Of a stretch of 64,000 nucleotides of DNA, positions 46,958-58,026 are shown piece after piece. The stretch spans positions 2,924,001 through 2,988,000 of the forward strand of contig NZ_CP041242.1 in the NCBI RefSeq assembly GCF_006547045.1. Reading direction: 5' to 3'. Each line of letters begins with the position of its first letter. Positions within the stretch are counted from its first letter, which is position 1. The translations under genes and the position numbers were made by a program. The notes beneath the pieces are model-generated. The model was not told the origin of the DNA. It did no database searches and was given only the letters and a program-made list of their open reading frames with translations. This DNA comes from Lysobacter alkalisoli (GTDB taxonomy: Bacteria; Pseudomonadota; Gammaproteobacteria; Xanthomonadales; Xanthomonadaceae).

Positions 46958-49546
46958 TCAGGCGCCCTTGCGGAACACCAGCACGCCACCCTCGGCATCG
47001 GCGGCGATGGTGTCGCCGGCGGTGAACTCGCCGGCCAGGATGCGTTGCGCCAGCGGGTTCTCCAACTGCTGCTGGATCGCGCGCTTGAGCGGCCGCGCGC
47101 CGTACACCGGATCGAAGCCCACGTTGCCGAGCAACACCAGCGCGTTGTCGCTCAATTCCAGCTTCAGGCCGCGCTCGGCCAGCCGCTTGTCGAGCCCGGC
47201 CAGCTGGATCTTCGCGATTTCGCGGATCTGCGCCTTGTCGAGCGGGTGGAACACCACGATGTCATCCAGCCGGTTGATGAACTCGGGGCGGAAGTGGTTC
47301 TGCACCACGCCCATCACCGCCGCCTTCATCTGCGTGTAGCCTTCCGGCGAATCGGTGTCCGACAGCTCCTGGATCATCTGGCTGCCGAGGTTCGAGGTCA
47401 TCACGATGACCGTGTTGCGGAAGTCGACCGTGCGGCCCTGGCCATCGGTGAGGCGGCCGTCGTCGAGCACCTGCAGCAGGATGTTGAACACGTCCGGGTG
47501 CGCCTTCTCGACCTCGTCGAGCAGGATCACGCTGTACGGACGCCGCCGCACCGCCTCGGTCAGGTAACCGCCCTCCTCGTAGCCGACATAGCCCGGGGGC
47601 GCGCCGACCAGCCGCGACACCGCGTGCTTCTCCATGAACTCGCTCATGTCGATGCGGACCATCGCGTCGGGCGAATCGAACAGGAACTCGGCCAGTGCCT
47701 TGCACAGCTCGGTCTTGCCGACGCCGGTCGGGCCGAGGAACAGGAACGAACCGCTCGGCCGGTTCGGATCGGACAGGCCGGCGCGCGAACGGCGCACCGC
47801 GTCGGACACGACCTTGATCGCTTCCTCCTGGCCGACCACACGCGTATGCAGGTGGCCCTCCATCTGCAGCAGCTTCTCGCGCTCGCCTTCGAGCATCTTG
47901 CTGACCGGGATGCCGGTCCAGCGCGCGACCACCTCGGCGATCTCCTCGGCGGTGACCTTGTCCTGCAACAGGGTGAAGCCCTGCTGCTCGGCTTCCTGCG
48001 CCACCTGCAGCTGCTTCTCCAGTTCCGGCAACGTGCCGTACTGGATCTCGCTCATGCGGCCGAAGTCCTGCTTGCGCTGCGCGGCCTCCAGTTCCAGCTT
48101 GGCGGCCTCGATCTGCTCCTTGATCTTCGTCGCGCCCTGCAGGGTCGCCTTCTCCGCCTTCCAGATTTCCTCCAGGTCGTTGAACTCGCGCTCCAGCGTG
48201 GCGATCTCGGCTTCGAGGTCGGCCAGGCGCTGCTTCGACGCGTCGTCCTTCTCCTTCTTCAACGCCTCGCGCTGGATCTTGAGCTGGATCAGCCGACGCT
48301 CCTTGCGGTCGAGCTCCTCCGGCTTGGAATCGATCTCCATGCGGATGCGCGACGCGGCCTCGTCCATCAGATCGATCGCCTTGTCCGGCAGCTGGCGATC
48401 GGCGATGTAGCGGTTGCTCAGCGTGGCCGCGGCGACGATCGCCGGGTCGGTGATCTCGACGCCGTGGTGGACCGCGTACTTCTCCTTCAATCCGCGCAGG
48501 ATCGCGATCGTGTCCTCCACGCTCGGTTCGCCGACGAACACCTTCTGGAAGCGACGCTCCAGCGCAGCGTCCTTCTCGACGTACTTGCGGTATTCGTCGA
48601 GCGTGGTCGCGCCGATGCAATGCAGTTCACCGCGGGCCAGTGCAGGCTTGAGCATGTTGCCAGCGTCCATCGAGCCCTCGGCCTTGCCGGCGCCCACCAT
48701 CGTGTGCAATTCGTCGATGAACAGGATCACCTGGCCTTCGTTCTTGGCCAGGTCGTTGAGCACGGCCTTGAGCCGTTCCTCGAACTCGCCACGGAACTTG
48801 GCGCCGGCGATCAGTGCGCCCATGTCGAGCGAGAGCACGCGCTTGCCGCGCAGGCCCTCGGGCACTTCGCCATTGATGATGCGCTGGGCCAGGCCCTCGA
48901 CGATCGCGGTCTTGCCCACACCCGGTTCGCCGATCAGCACCGGATTGTTCTTGGTACGGCGCTGCAGCACCTGCACGGTGCGGCGGATCTCCTCGTCGCG
49001 GCCGACCACCGGGTCGAGCTTGCCGGACTCCGCGCGCGCGGTCAGGTCGATGCAGTACTTCTCCAGTGCCTGGCGCTGCTCCTCCGCATTCTCAGACTGC
49101 ACGCTCTCGCCGCCGCGGGCCTTGTCGATCGCCGCCTCCAGCCTGCCCTTGTCCGCGCCGGCGGCCTTGAGCAGCTTGCCGGCCTCGCTGCTTCCCTCGA
49201 GCGCGGCGAGCAAAAACAGTTCGGAGGCAATGAAGGCGTCGCCGCGCTGCTGCGCCAGCTTGTCGGTGACGTTGAGCAGGCGCGCCAGGTCGTTGCTGGC
49301 GGAAACGTTGCCCTCCTGCCCGCTCACCTTCGGCAGCTTGTCGAGCGCCTCGCCGAGCCGCTCGCGCAGCAGCGGCACGTTGACGCCGGCCTGGGCCAGC
49401 AGCGGCCGGGTGCCACCGCCCTGCTGGTCGATCAGCGCGGCCAGCAGGTGCACCGACTCGATCACGTTGTGGTCGCGCCCGACCGCCAGCGACTGCGCGT
49501 CGGCGATCGCCTGCTGGAAGCGCGATGTCAGCTTGTCCATCCGCAT
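46958..49546 (-). CDS. clpB: ATP-dependent disaggregase ClpB
   Basis: A hexameric AAA+ chaperone that dissolves aggregates with DnaK. It has 862 residues from ATG 49546, which has GGAG 7 nt upstream; the longer frame to 49663 has no ClpB character. The N domain has paired Clp repeats (1-145). AAA-1 has [13 protein letters not shown] near 205 and [15 protein letters not shown] near 278. The coiled-coil M domain covers about 405-525 ([19 protein letters not shown]). AAA-2 has [17 protein letters not shown] near 605 and [17 protein letters not shown] near 675. A sigma-32-like promoter lies upstream. Confidence 0.98.
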   Translation of the reverse strand: MRMDKLTSRFQQAIADAQSLAVGRDHNVIESVHLLAALIDQQGGGTRPLLAQAGVNVPLLRERLGEALDKLPKVSGQEGNVSASNDLARLLNVTDKLAQQRGDAFIASELFLLAALEGSSEAGKLLKAAGADKGRLEAAIDKARGGESVQSENAEEQRQALEKYCIDLTARAESGKLDPVVGRDEEIRRTVQVLQRRTKNNPVLIGEPGVGKTAIVEGLAQRIINGEVPEGLRGKRVLSLDMGALIAGAKFRGEFEERLKAVLNDLAKNEGQVILFIDELHTMVGAGKAEGSMDAGNMLKPALARGELHCIGATTLDEYRKYVEKDAALERRFQKVFVGEPSVEDTIAILRGLKEKYAVHHGVEITDPAIVAAATLSNRYIADRQLPDKAIDLMDEAASRIRMEIDSKPEELDRKERRLIQLKIQREALKKEKDDASKQRLADLEAEIATLEREFNDLEEIWKAEKATLQGATKIKEQIEAAKLELEAAQRKQDFGRMSEIQYGTLPELEKQLQVAQEAEQQGFTLLQDKVTAEEIAEVVARWTGIPVSKMLEGEREKLLQMEGHLHTRVVGQEEAIKVVSDAVRRSRAGLSDPNRPSGSFLFLGPTGVGKTELCKALAEFLFDSPDAMVRIDMSEFMEKHAVSRLVGAPPGYVGYEEGGYLTEAVRRRPYSVILLDEVEKAHPDVFNILLQVLDDGRLTDGQGRTVDFRNTVIVMTSNLGSQMIQELSDTDSPEGYTQMKAAVMGVVQNHFRPEFINRLDDIVVFHPLDKAQIREIAKIQLAGLDKRLAERGLKLELSDNALVLLGNVGFDPVYGARPLKRAIQQQLENPLAQRILAGEFTAGDTIAADAEGGVLVFRKGA

Positions 49547-49590
49547 GGGAATTCTCCGGAATCGTGGCGGCGCCTGCCGCAATGATCTGG

Positions 49591-49618
49591 AAATGCGGGC
49601 CGGCACCGTGGATTCAAG
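49591..49618 (-). promoter_or_regulatory. clpB: Heat-shock (sigma-32-type) promoter of clpB
   Basis: On the minus strand CTTGAA (49618-49613) is followed after 14 nt by CCGCATTT (49598-49591). The sigma-32 consensus is CTTGAA, 13-17 nt, CCCCATNT, so the -35 is perfect and the -10 has one clear mismatch. It places transcription start about 35 nt before the clpB ATG. Confidence 0.7.
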
Positions 49619-49715
49619 CGTGCCGTCGACACCTCGACGGGACATGGCGCCGACAAATGGCATCGACAGATGGCGTCCACCGGATGCTTACATGGGGGTG
49701 GTCACAATCGCGTGC

Positions 49716-50494
49716 ATGATTCGCCCAGCCGCCCACCTGCCGCTGCCGCCCGCGATCTCACCCGACTGGGCGCTGTTCCTCGATGTCGATGGCAGCCTGC
49801 TGGATTTCGCCCCCACCCCGACGGTGTGCGTGTGCCGCCCGGGCTCATCGAGACACTGGAATCCCTGCACGCCGGGCTCGGCGGCGCACTGGCCCTGGTC
49901 AGCGGGCGCCGGCTGGCGTTCCTGGACGCCCTGTTCGCACCGCTGCGGTTGCCGGCGGCAGGCCTGCACGGACTGGAACGACGCGGCGGCACCCCGTGCG
50001 CGCTGCCGTCGCCACCGCCGGCGCTGGATGCCCTGCGCGAACGGGCCGGGGCGCTGTCCATGCGGTATCCCGGCGCAGTGGTGGAGGACAAGGGCGCCGC
50101 CCTGGCCCTGCACTGGCGTGGCAATCCCGCGGCGGCGGCCGGATTGCGGGCCCTGGCCGAAGCGGCCCTGGGTGAACTGTCCGGCTATCGCCTGCAATCG
50201 GGCGACCAGGTGCTGGAACTGCGTCCGGAGGGCGCCGACAAGGGCTCGGCGATCCTCGCCATGCTCGATGCATCGCCGTTCCTTGGCCGGCGCCCGGTAT
50301 TCGTCGGCGACGACCATACCGACGAACACGGTTTCGCCGCGGTGCGCGAACGCGGCGGCATCGCCGTGCTGGTCGGCGACCGCCAGCCGAGCGAAGCCCG
50401 TCATCGCCTGCCCGATGCCAGCGCGGTACGGGCATGGTTGACCGACGGCGCGGCCAGACTGCCCGGCCTGCGGCAGAAGGGAGCGCGCGCATGA
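49716..50494 (+). pseudogene. otsB: Trehalose-6-phosphate phosphatase OtsB, frameshifted at a C homopolymer
   Basis: A HAD phosphatase that releases trehalose from trehalose-6-phosphate. The N-terminus (ATG 49716, or 49692) encodes [19 protein letters not shown] with the catalytic DxD in one frame. The remainder, [16 protein letters not shown]... through VSGRR, ADKGSAI and [20 protein letters not shown], continues in another frame. The break is at the C run 49816-49819: one extra C would restore ...[13 protein letters not shown]... and a full-length OtsB of about 259 residues. No other lesion is seen, so this may be a base-calling error rather than a dead gene. It overlaps the GH15 gene by ATGA. 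Confidence 0.88.
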
Positions 50495-52287
50495 AGGACG
50501 ATGGCATGAAGCCGGCTTCGCTAGATCTCGGCCTGATCGGCAACGGCAGCGTCGCGGCCCTGGTCGATGCATACGGCCGCATCGTCTGGGGGTGCATACC
50601 ATCCTTCGATGGCGACCCCGTATTCTGCGCACTGCTCTCGCCGACCCGCCATGAAGGCGGCGACTTCGCAATCGAGCTGGAGGACTTCGCGACCGCCCGA
50701 CAGCACTACCTGACCAACACCGCGGTGCTGCGCACCGTGCTGGTGGATCATCATGGGAACGCGATCGAGATCACCGACCTGGCCCCGCGCTGGCGACAGT
50801 ACGGGCGTTTCTACCGACCGGTGATGCTGGTGCGGCGGGTACGGCGCCTGGCCGGCAGTCCGCGCATCCGCATCCGCCTGCGACCGCTCGCCGATTATGG
50901 CGAGCACGCACCCGAGATCACCTGGGGCAGCAACCACATCCGCTACCTGGTACCGGGTTTCACCCTGCGCCTGACCAGCGATGCGCCGGTGCGGCTGGTG
51001 CGCGACGGCCTGCCGTTCCGGCTCGACAGCGAGTTGAACCTGGTGCTCGGCCCCGACGAAACGCTGATCGAGCCGGTGGCGTCCTTCGTACGCCATGCCG
51101 AGGAGCAGACCATCGACTACTGGCGCGAGTGGGTGCGCTACCTGTCGATCCCGCTGGAATGGCAGGAGGCGGTGATCCGCAGCGCGATCACCCTCAAGCT
51201 GTGCCAGTGCGAGGAAACCGGTGCGATCGTCGCCGCGGTTACCTCGTCGATCCCGGAGGCGCCGCACACCGCGCGCACCTGGGACTACCGCTACTGCTGG
51301 CTGCGCGATGCGGCGTTCGTGGTGCGCGCACTCAACCGGCTGGGCGCCACGCGCAGCATGCAGGGCTATCTGCGCTACATCTCCAACCTCGCCAGCGCCG
51401 ACGGCACGCTGCAACCGGTGTACGGAATCGGCTTCGAGGCGCAACTGGCCGAACAGGAGATGCCCGCGCTGGCCGGCTATCGCGACATGGGCCCGGTGCG
51501 GCGCGGCAATCTCGCATGGCTGCAACAGCAGCACGACGTCTACGGCAGCGTGGTGCTGGCCTCGACGCAACTGTTCTTCGACCAGCGCCTGACCACGCCG
51601 GCCGGCATCGCCGAGTTCGAACAGCTCGAACCGCTGGGCGAGCACGCCCTGAAGCTCTACGACCAGCCCGATGCCGGCCTCTGGGAGTATCGCGGACGCA
51701 CCGGTGTCCATACCTATTCCAGCGTGATGTGCTGGGCCGCCTGCGACCGCCTGGCCAGGATCGCATCGCACCTGAGCCTGGATGCACGGGCCGGGCACTG
51801 GCGCGCCTGCGCCGACACGATGCATGCACGCATCCTCGACCGGGCCTACGACAGCGCACGCGGCTGTTTCGTCGACACGTTCGGTGGCGACCGTCTCGAC
51901 GCATCCCTGTTGCTGCTGGCCGAACTCGGTTTCGTCGCCCCGGGCGATCCGCGCTTCGTGGGCACGGTCGAGGCGATCGGCAACGAGTTGCGCCGCGACG
52001 ACGGCCTGTTCCGCTACAACGCGCCGGATGATTTCGGCATGCCGGAAACCAGCTTCACGATCTGTTCGTTCTGGTACATCGATGCGCTGGCCGCGATCGG
52101 CCGCGCCGACGAGGCCCGCGCGATGTTCGAGCGCATCCTGGCGCGACGCAACCCGCTCGGGCTGCTGTCGGAAGACCTCGCCTTCGACGGTGGCGAGGCC
52201 TGGGGCAACTTCCCGCAGACCTATTCGCACGTGGGCCTGATCATGGCCGCGATGCGCCTGAGCCGGCCCTGGCAGGATGCGGCGTGA
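50491..52287 (+). CDS. Glycoside hydrolase family 15 protein (glucoamylase/trehalase-like)
   Basis: A 598-residue (alpha/alpha)6-barrel hydrolase. From ATG 50491 it begins MKDDGMKPASLDLGLIGNGSVAALVDAYG, the usual N-terminal beta-sandwich start of bacterial GH15. Catalytic segments are TWDYRYCWLRDAAFVVRALNRLG near 270 (general acid region) and FGMPETSFTICSFWYIDALAAIGR near 512, which holds a likely catalytic Glu. No signal peptide is present, so it is cytosolic. It lies between otsB and otsA, overlapping otsB, an arrangement known in xanthomonads. Hydrolysis of trehalose or of maltodextrins is possible; some cytosolic GH15 relatives are trehalases. Specificity is not resolved. Confidence 0.9.
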   Translation: MKDDGMKPASLDLGLIGNGSVAALVDAYGRIVWGCIPSFDGDPVFCALLSPTRHEGGDFAIELEDFATARQHYLTNTAVLRTVLVDHHGNAIEITDLAPRWRQYGRFYRPVMLVRRVRRLAGSPRIRIRLRPLADYGEHAPEITWGSNHIRYLVPGFTLRLTSDAPVRLVRDGLPFRLDSELNLVLGPDETLIEPVASFVRHAEEQTIDYWREWVRYLSIPLEWQEAVIRSAITLKLCQCEETGAIVAAVTSSIPEAPHTARTWDYRYCWLRDAAFVVRALNRLGATRSMQGYLRYISNLASADGTLQPVYGIGFEAQLAEQEMPALAGYRDMGPVRRGNLAWLQQQHDVYGSVVLASTQLFFDQRLTTPAGIAEFEQLEPLGEHALKLYDQPDAGLWEYRGRTGVHTYSSVMCWAACDRLARIASHLSLDARAGHWRACADTMHARILDRAYDSARGCFVDTFGGDRLDASLLLLAELGFVAPGDPRFVGTVEAIGNELRRDDGLFRYNAPDDFGMPETSFTICSFWYIDALAAIGRADEARAMFERILARRNPLGLLSEDLAFDGGEAWGNFPQTYSHVGLIMAAMRLSRPWQDAA

Positions 52288-52351
52288 TGCGTGGCATCCT
52301 CCGCCATGCATGCAGGGGTGAAGCATCGCCTCGGCGATCGGGAGCCACACG

Positions 52352-53719
<1,368 letters not shown>

Positions 53720-53747
53720 GACTCGATTGCGCTCCGACGACGCCGCC

Positions 53748-54278
53748 TCATGCCGGCTCGAGCCAACCCTCATAGCGGATCAGCAGGCCCGCCAGCGGCA
53801 GCCGGGCCTCGACATGGAACTCGTAGCGGCCCTCATGCTCGCGTTCGCGGCACTGCACGCCGGAGAACAACCGGGCCGGCAACGGCAGCAGGCCGAGCAA
53901 CCGCACCTTCTCGACATTCCAATAGACCACGCTCTCCCACGTATGCAGGACGAAGCGAAACTGCACCAGCCCCAGCCGCTCGCACAACAGGCCATCACGG
54001 CAGTACAGCTTCGAGACCATCTTCCGGCCGTTGAAGTCGCGGCGCCAGATCTCGCGCTTCTCGTCGGCGATGAACTCGACCCGGGTCGGCGCGTCGCGCA
54101 TCGACGGCGGCAACCTGGTCACGACCGCGCACAGCCACGCCAGCGGATTGCGTCCGCGCTCGATCGTCGCCCGGCCGGCCCAGGTCTCACGGCCACGGAT
54201 GCCATGCAGGGCGCGCAGTGATTCAGGCATGTTGAAAAACGGTGCACGCAGCACCTGCTGGAATACGGTCGGATGCAT
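53748..54278 (-). CDS. DUF4166 domain protein
   Basis: A 176-residue protein with the DUF4166 pattern: FQQVLRAPFFNMPESLRALHG at the start, WAGRATIERGRNPLAWLCAV, LPPSMRDAPTRVEFI, WRRDFNGRKMVSKLY and a C-terminal PLAGLLIRYEGWLEP. No signal peptide or membrane helix is clear. The family is often fused or linked to SDR-type proteins, and its function is unknown. It is convergent with otsA, only 28 nt away, and lies downstream of the NCS2-like permease with a 52-nt gap, so it may be co-transcribed with that gene. Confidence 0.82.
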   Translation of the reverse strand: MHPTVFQQVLRAPFFNMPESLRALHGIRGRETWAGRATIERGRNPLAWLCAVVTRLPPSMRDAPTRVEFIADEKREIWRRDFNGRKMVSKLYCRDGLLCERLGLVQFRFVLHTWESVVYWNVEKVRLLGLLPLPARLFSGVQCREREHEGRYEFHVEARLPLAGLLIRYEGWLEPA

Positions 54279-54330
54279 TCGGATTTCCCCCTGCGCGGAG
54301 GATAGCGATCAGTTTCACGCCGGGAAGCGA

Positions 54331-55923
54331 TCAGGCTCGCGTTTCTGCCTTCTGCAATGACAGCAGGGCCAGCATGCCCGCCAACACCGCGTATCCGGCA
54401 GCGAACTGCCAGGCGATCGTCCGTGCCAGCCCGTCCAGCGCCCACGGCAGGTACACCCCACCCTGCGGATGCACCGAATGGACCACCCCGAACAGGGTCA
54501 ATACCGCCGCGACCAGCAGCCACAGCGACGCCAGCCGCATCCGCTGCTCGATCATCGCCACCAGCGCCGACGCCCACAGCATCGCGGTGATGATGAAACC
54601 GTTGCCGAGCACCACGATCGTCGCCAGATCGGGCAGGCCGTGACCTTCGACGCTCGAATACAGTTCGCCGAACCGCTGCGGTGCGATCCACGCCGGGTTG
54701 CCGAGCTTGATCACCAGCAGGTAGGCCACCGAAGGCAGGAACGCCAGCGCCACCGCGATCGCATGCTCGCGGCGCGTGCTCTGGAACGCCTGCACGGTGA
54801 TGTCGAGGCCGACGTAGACGATGATCGGCGCCAGCACCGCCAGCGGCAGCCACTGCACCAGCCCGGACACGATCCCGAGCATGCCGCCGATGCCGACGAA
54901 CAGCCCCGTCAGCAGCGTGTAGCCCATGCGCGCGCCCATGTGCTTGTAGGCCGGCTGACCGATGTAGGGCGTGGTCTGGGCGACGCCGCCGCACAGCCCG
55001 GCGACCAGGGTCGACACCGCCTCGGCCAGCAGCACGTCGCGGGTACGGTAGTCGTCGCCGGCGGCGCGCGCGCTCTCGGCCACGTTGATGCCACCGACCA
55101 CCATCAGCAGGCCGAACGGCAGCAGCAGCGACAGGTACGGCACGGTGTGCGGCAGGCCGTCGATGAAAGCCAGCGTCGGCCACGGCGGGGTGATGCCGAA
55201 TGCGACGGCTTCCGGCACCTTGAAGCCCGGCGCCCCGAGTCCGGCCAGGCCGAGCCCGTAATACAGCGTGGTGCCGACGATGAAGGCCAGCAGCACGCCC
55301 GGGATGCGTACCGGCAGCCTTCCTTTCGCGACCAGCACGTAGAGCAGCAGGCCGAACGTGGCCAGCCCGACCACCGGTGAGCGCAGGGTCTCGATCAGCG
55401 GCAGGAAGCCGAGCAGGACCAGCGCGGCGCCGCCGATCGAACCCAGCAGCGCCGCGCGCGGGACGATCCGGGTAATCGCATCACCTGCGAAGGACAGCAC
55501 CAGCTTCAGCGCGCCCATCACCATCAGCGAGGCCATGCCGAGCTGCCAGGTCGCCATTGCCGCGGCCTGTTCGTCCATGCCGCCGGCCCTGAACTGGGCG
55601 AACGCCGGTCCGAGCACCAGCAGCGCCATGCCGATGCTGGTCGGCGCGTCGAGGCCCAGCGGCATCGCGGTGACGTCGTCGCGCCCGCTGCGCAGCGCCA
55701 GCCGTCGCGCCATCGCGGTATAGATCAGGTTGCCGACCAACACGCCGAGCGCGGTGCCCGGGAACATCCGCGTGAACACCACCTCGGCCGGGAAGCCGAA
55801 GATCCCCACCAGCGCGGCGGCGATGAAACCGAGGATCGACAGATTGTCGACGACCAGGCCGAAGAAGCCGTTGAGGTCGCCGGGGACGAACCAGCGCAGC
55901 GAAGATGAGGTGGGCTTGTTCAT
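54331..55923 (-). CDS. NCS2-like permease (xanthine/uracil/sulfate-permease fold)
   Basis: A 530-residue membrane protein with about 14 helices. The N-terminal WFVPGDLNGFFGLVVDNLSIL and VGNLIYTAMARRLALRSGRDDVTAMPLGLDAPT (core GRDDVTAMPLG) mark a branch related to nucleobase permeases of the NCS2/AzgA type. LMVVGGINVAESARAAGDDYRTRDVLLAEA near 280 and GGVAQTTPYIGQPAYKHMGARMGYT near 325 carry the substrate and Na+/H+ site helices. The substrate is unknown. Upstream is a repeat-rich spacer; downstream is DUF4166. Confidence 0.87.
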   Translation of the reverse strand: MNKPTSSSLRWFVPGDLNGFFGLVVDNLSILGFIAAALVGIFGFPAEVVFTRMFPGTALGVLVGNLIYTAMARRLALRSGRDDVTAMPLGLDAPTSIGMALLVLGPAFAQFRAGGMDEQAAAMATWQLGMASLMVMGALKLVLSFAGDAITRIVPRAALLGSIGGAALVLLGFLPLIETLRSPVVGLATFGLLLYVLVAKGRLPVRIPGVLLAFIVGTTLYYGLGLAGLGAPGFKVPEAVAFGITPPWPTLAFIDGLPHTVPYLSLLLPFGLLMVVGGINVAESARAAGDDYRTRDVLLAEAVSTLVAGLCGGVAQTTPYIGQPAYKHMGARMGYTLLTGLFVGIGGMLGIVSGLVQWLPLAVLAPIIVYVGLDITVQAFQSTRREHAIAVALAFLPSVAYLLVIKLGNPAWIAPQRFGELYSSVEGHGLPDLATIVVLGNGFIITAMLWASALVAMIEQRMRLASLWLLVAAVLTLFGVVHSVHPQGGVYLPWALDGLARTIAWQFAAGYAVLAGMLALLSLQKAETRA

Positions 55924-55932
55924 TGTTCTTGT

Positions 55933-56099
55933 TCGTCATTCCCGCGAAGGCGAGGGTGAGGACGGGTTGCCTGCGAGCCACTGACTCGCACCCGGACAAA
56001 GGCCCGAGCGCCACGCGCGAGGGCTGGGGATCGAAGATCCGTGGACGTTGTTGTCGACGGCCTGAATGTCTCTGGATCCCCGCCTTTGCGGGGATGACT
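55933..56099. repeat. Composite repeat flanked by GTCATTCCCGCGAAGG / CTTTGCGGGGATGAC ends
   Basis: The left end CGTCATTCCCGCGAAGGCG (55934-55952) is nearly complementary to the right end CGCCTTTGCGGGGATGAC (56081-56098). Inside, 55972-56029 is the TGCGAGCCACTGACTCGC...CCCGAGCGC repeat seen at 46869-46934. It fills the spacer between the permease and pgeF, and no ORF is credible. Confidence 0.68.
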
Positions 56100-56125
56100 A
56101 CCGGATACGGCTTCCAGCGTTCCCC

Positions 56126-56983
56126 TCATCCTGGGGTGATCCAGATCAGGGAGCCCATGCGGCCGGTGCGGGCATCGCGGCGATGGGAGAAGAAACGGTC
56201 CGCATCGGAGATCGTGCACAGTCCCCCGCCGTGGATCTTGGCGGAAGACAATCCGGCGGCCTGCAGGCGCATCCGCGCGAGGGCGTACAGATCGACATGC
56301 CAGTGCCGGTCGCGGGTCGGGACGAAGGCTCCGGCCGCGGCCGGATCATGGGAGACGAAGGCGTCGCGCACCTCGGTACCGATCTCGTAGGCGGTGGGCC
56401 CGGCCGCCGGGCCGAGCCAGGCCATCAATCGTTCCGACGGCGTGCGCATCGCCGCAACGGTCGCTTCCAGTACACCGGCCGCCAGCCCGCGCCAGCCGGC
56501 ATGGGCGCCGCCGACCTCGCGGCCGTCGTCGGCGCAGAACAGCACCGGCAGGCAGTCGGCGGTCTGGATGGCGAGGACGGTGCCGGGGGTGGAGGTGACC
56601 GAGGCGTCGGCTTCGGGTTCAGGAGCGCCCTCACCCCAACCCTCTCCCGCAAGCGGGAGAGGGAGCAAAAGCTTCGCATCCGGTTCTTGAGCCCCTCTCC
56701 CGTTCACGGGAGAGGGGTTGGGGTGAGGGCCGGCCTCAAACCGCACTACCTCCACCCCATGCACCTGCCGCAACCACCGCGGTTCCGACGGCAGCCCAGC
56801 CAGTTCCACCAACGCCGCCCGGTTCGCCAGCGCCCGTTCCGGCACGTCACCGCAGCGTGGTCCGAGGTTGAAACTGTCAAACGGCGGCTCGGAAACCCCG
56901 GCACCATGCCGCAGCGTGGTGAACGCCCGCACGCCGGGCGGTGTCGGCCAGTCGGCTTCAAGCCACGGCTTCGCGCCAGTCAC
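56126..56983 (-). CDS. pgeF: PgeF/YfiH multicopper-oxidase-fold protein carrying an in-frame REP insert
   Basis: A member of the YfiH/LACC1 family, which hydrolyses misincorporated peptidoglycan precursors or acts on purine nucleosides; the older name is polyphenol oxidase. It has 285 residues versus about 245-255 in usual relatives. The metal/active residues are His in WLRQVHGVEVV (about 75), Cys in LAIQTADCLPVLFCA (about 143), and His in VGGAHAGWRGLAAGVLE (about 160). Residues about 85-119 (GPHPNPSPVNGRG..., LPLAGEGWGEG) are the translation of a REP doublet at 56627-56730 that keeps the frame. The insert falls in a surface loop before the EADASVTSTPG segment. It lies 1 nt from rluD downstream of it. 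Confidence 0.93.
   Translation of the reverse strand: MTGAKPWLEADWPTPPGVRAFTTLRHGAGVSEPPFDSFNLGPRCGDVPERALANRAALVELAGLPSEPRWLRQVHGVEVVRFEAGPHPNPSPVNGRGAQEPDAKLLLPLPLAGEGWGEGAPEPEADASVTSTPGTVLAIQTADCLPVLFCADDGREVGGAHAGWRGLAAGVLEATVAAMRTPSERLMAWLGPAAGPTAYEIGTEVRDAFVSHDPAAAGAFVPTRDRHWHVDLYALARMRLQAAGLSSAKIHGGGLCTISDADRFFSHRRDARTGRMGSLIWITPG
56627..56730. repeat. REP doublet inserted within the pgeF coding region
   Basis: The left unit GCCCTCACCCCAACCCTCTCCCG (from 56627) and the right unit ending GAGAGGGGTTGGGGTGAGGGC (to 56730) are inverted. Each has its own hairpin (CTCTCCCGC-AA-GCGGGAGAG and CTCTCCCGTTCACGGGAGAG). The element is 104 nt, and the host frame remains open through it, adding about 35 residues to PgeF. 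Confidence 0.88.
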
Positions 56984-56984
56984 C

Positions 56985-57960
56985 TCAGCGCCCCGCCTCC
57001 GCGGCGATACGGCTGTCGTCCTGCAGGACCTTCACCAGCGCCTGCATGTCGGCCGGCATCGGTGCGCTGCAGCGCACCGGCTCGCCGATGACCGGATGCA
57101 CGAACTCCAGCGTCTCCGCATGCAAGGCCTGGCGTTTGAAACCGCGCAACCCCTCGACCAGCGCGGGCGTCGCGCCCTTCGGCAGCCGTAACGGGCCGCC
57201 GTACATGGGGTCGCCGACGATCGGGTATTTGATATGCGCCATGTGTACGCGGATCTGGTGGGTGCGGCCGGTTTCCAGCCGGCACTCGACCAGGGTGTGG
57301 GCGCGAAATCGCTCGCGCAGGCGGTAGTGGGTCACCGCCTCGCGGCCGTCGTCGCGCACCGCCATGCGGATGCGGTCGCGCGGGTGGCGGTCGATCGGCG
57401 CGTCGACGGTGGCGCCGGCGACCATCGCTCCGACCACCACCGCGAGGTATTGCCGGTGGACTTGGCGCGCCGACAACTGCTCGACCAGCGCGGTGTGCGC
57501 GATCAGGGTCCGCGCCACCACCATCACCCCGAGGTGTCCTTGTCCAGCCGGTGAACGATGCCCGCGCGCGGCAGCTTGTCCAGCCCCGGGTCGCGGTGCA
57601 GCAGGGCATTGACCAGGGTCCCGGTCGGATTGCCGGCGCCGGGGTGGACGACCAGTCCCGGCGGCTTGTCGATGACGATGACGTGCTCGTCCTCGAACAA
57701 CACGTCCAGCGGGATGTCTTCGGGCGTCGAATGGGTCTGGACCTCCTCGATCACGCGCAGGGTCACGGTCTCGCCGCCACGGACGGAGTCGCGCGGACGC
57801 ACCTCGCGGCCGTCGAGGCGGGCGTCGCCGGACTTGATCCAGGCCGCCAGCCGGGAGCGGGAGTAGTCCGGGAACAGTTCGGCGATGACGGCGTCGAAAC
57901 GCCGGCCGGCGGCACTGTCGGGCACGGTGGCGGTCAGGGCTAGGGGGAGTCGTTCATCAT
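56985..57960 (-). pseudogene. rluD: 23S rRNA pseudouridine synthase RluD, split by homopolymer frameshift(s)
   Basis: Makes pseudouridines 1911/1915/1917 in 23S rRNA. The N-terminal part (S4 domain [23 protein letters not shown], then [16 protein letters not shown]) reads in one frame up to [13 protein letters not shown] and stops at 57524. The rest ([17 protein letters not shown]... [20 protein letters not shown]) follows in another frame. One added base in the C4 run 57527-57530 rejoins [16 protein letters not shown], the catalytic Asp box. At the 5' end, one extra base in the G5 run 57943-57947 would join ATG 57960 ([16 protein letters not shown]) to the body; otherwise the start is 58036 or GTG 57925. 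Probably an intact gene with base-calling deletions. Confidence 0.9.
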
Positions 57961-58026
57961 TCAGGCCACGGAAGTCCGGGCTGCTATTATCGACAGTTCG
58001 TGCCCCCGGCGCCCGCAAGGCTTCCC

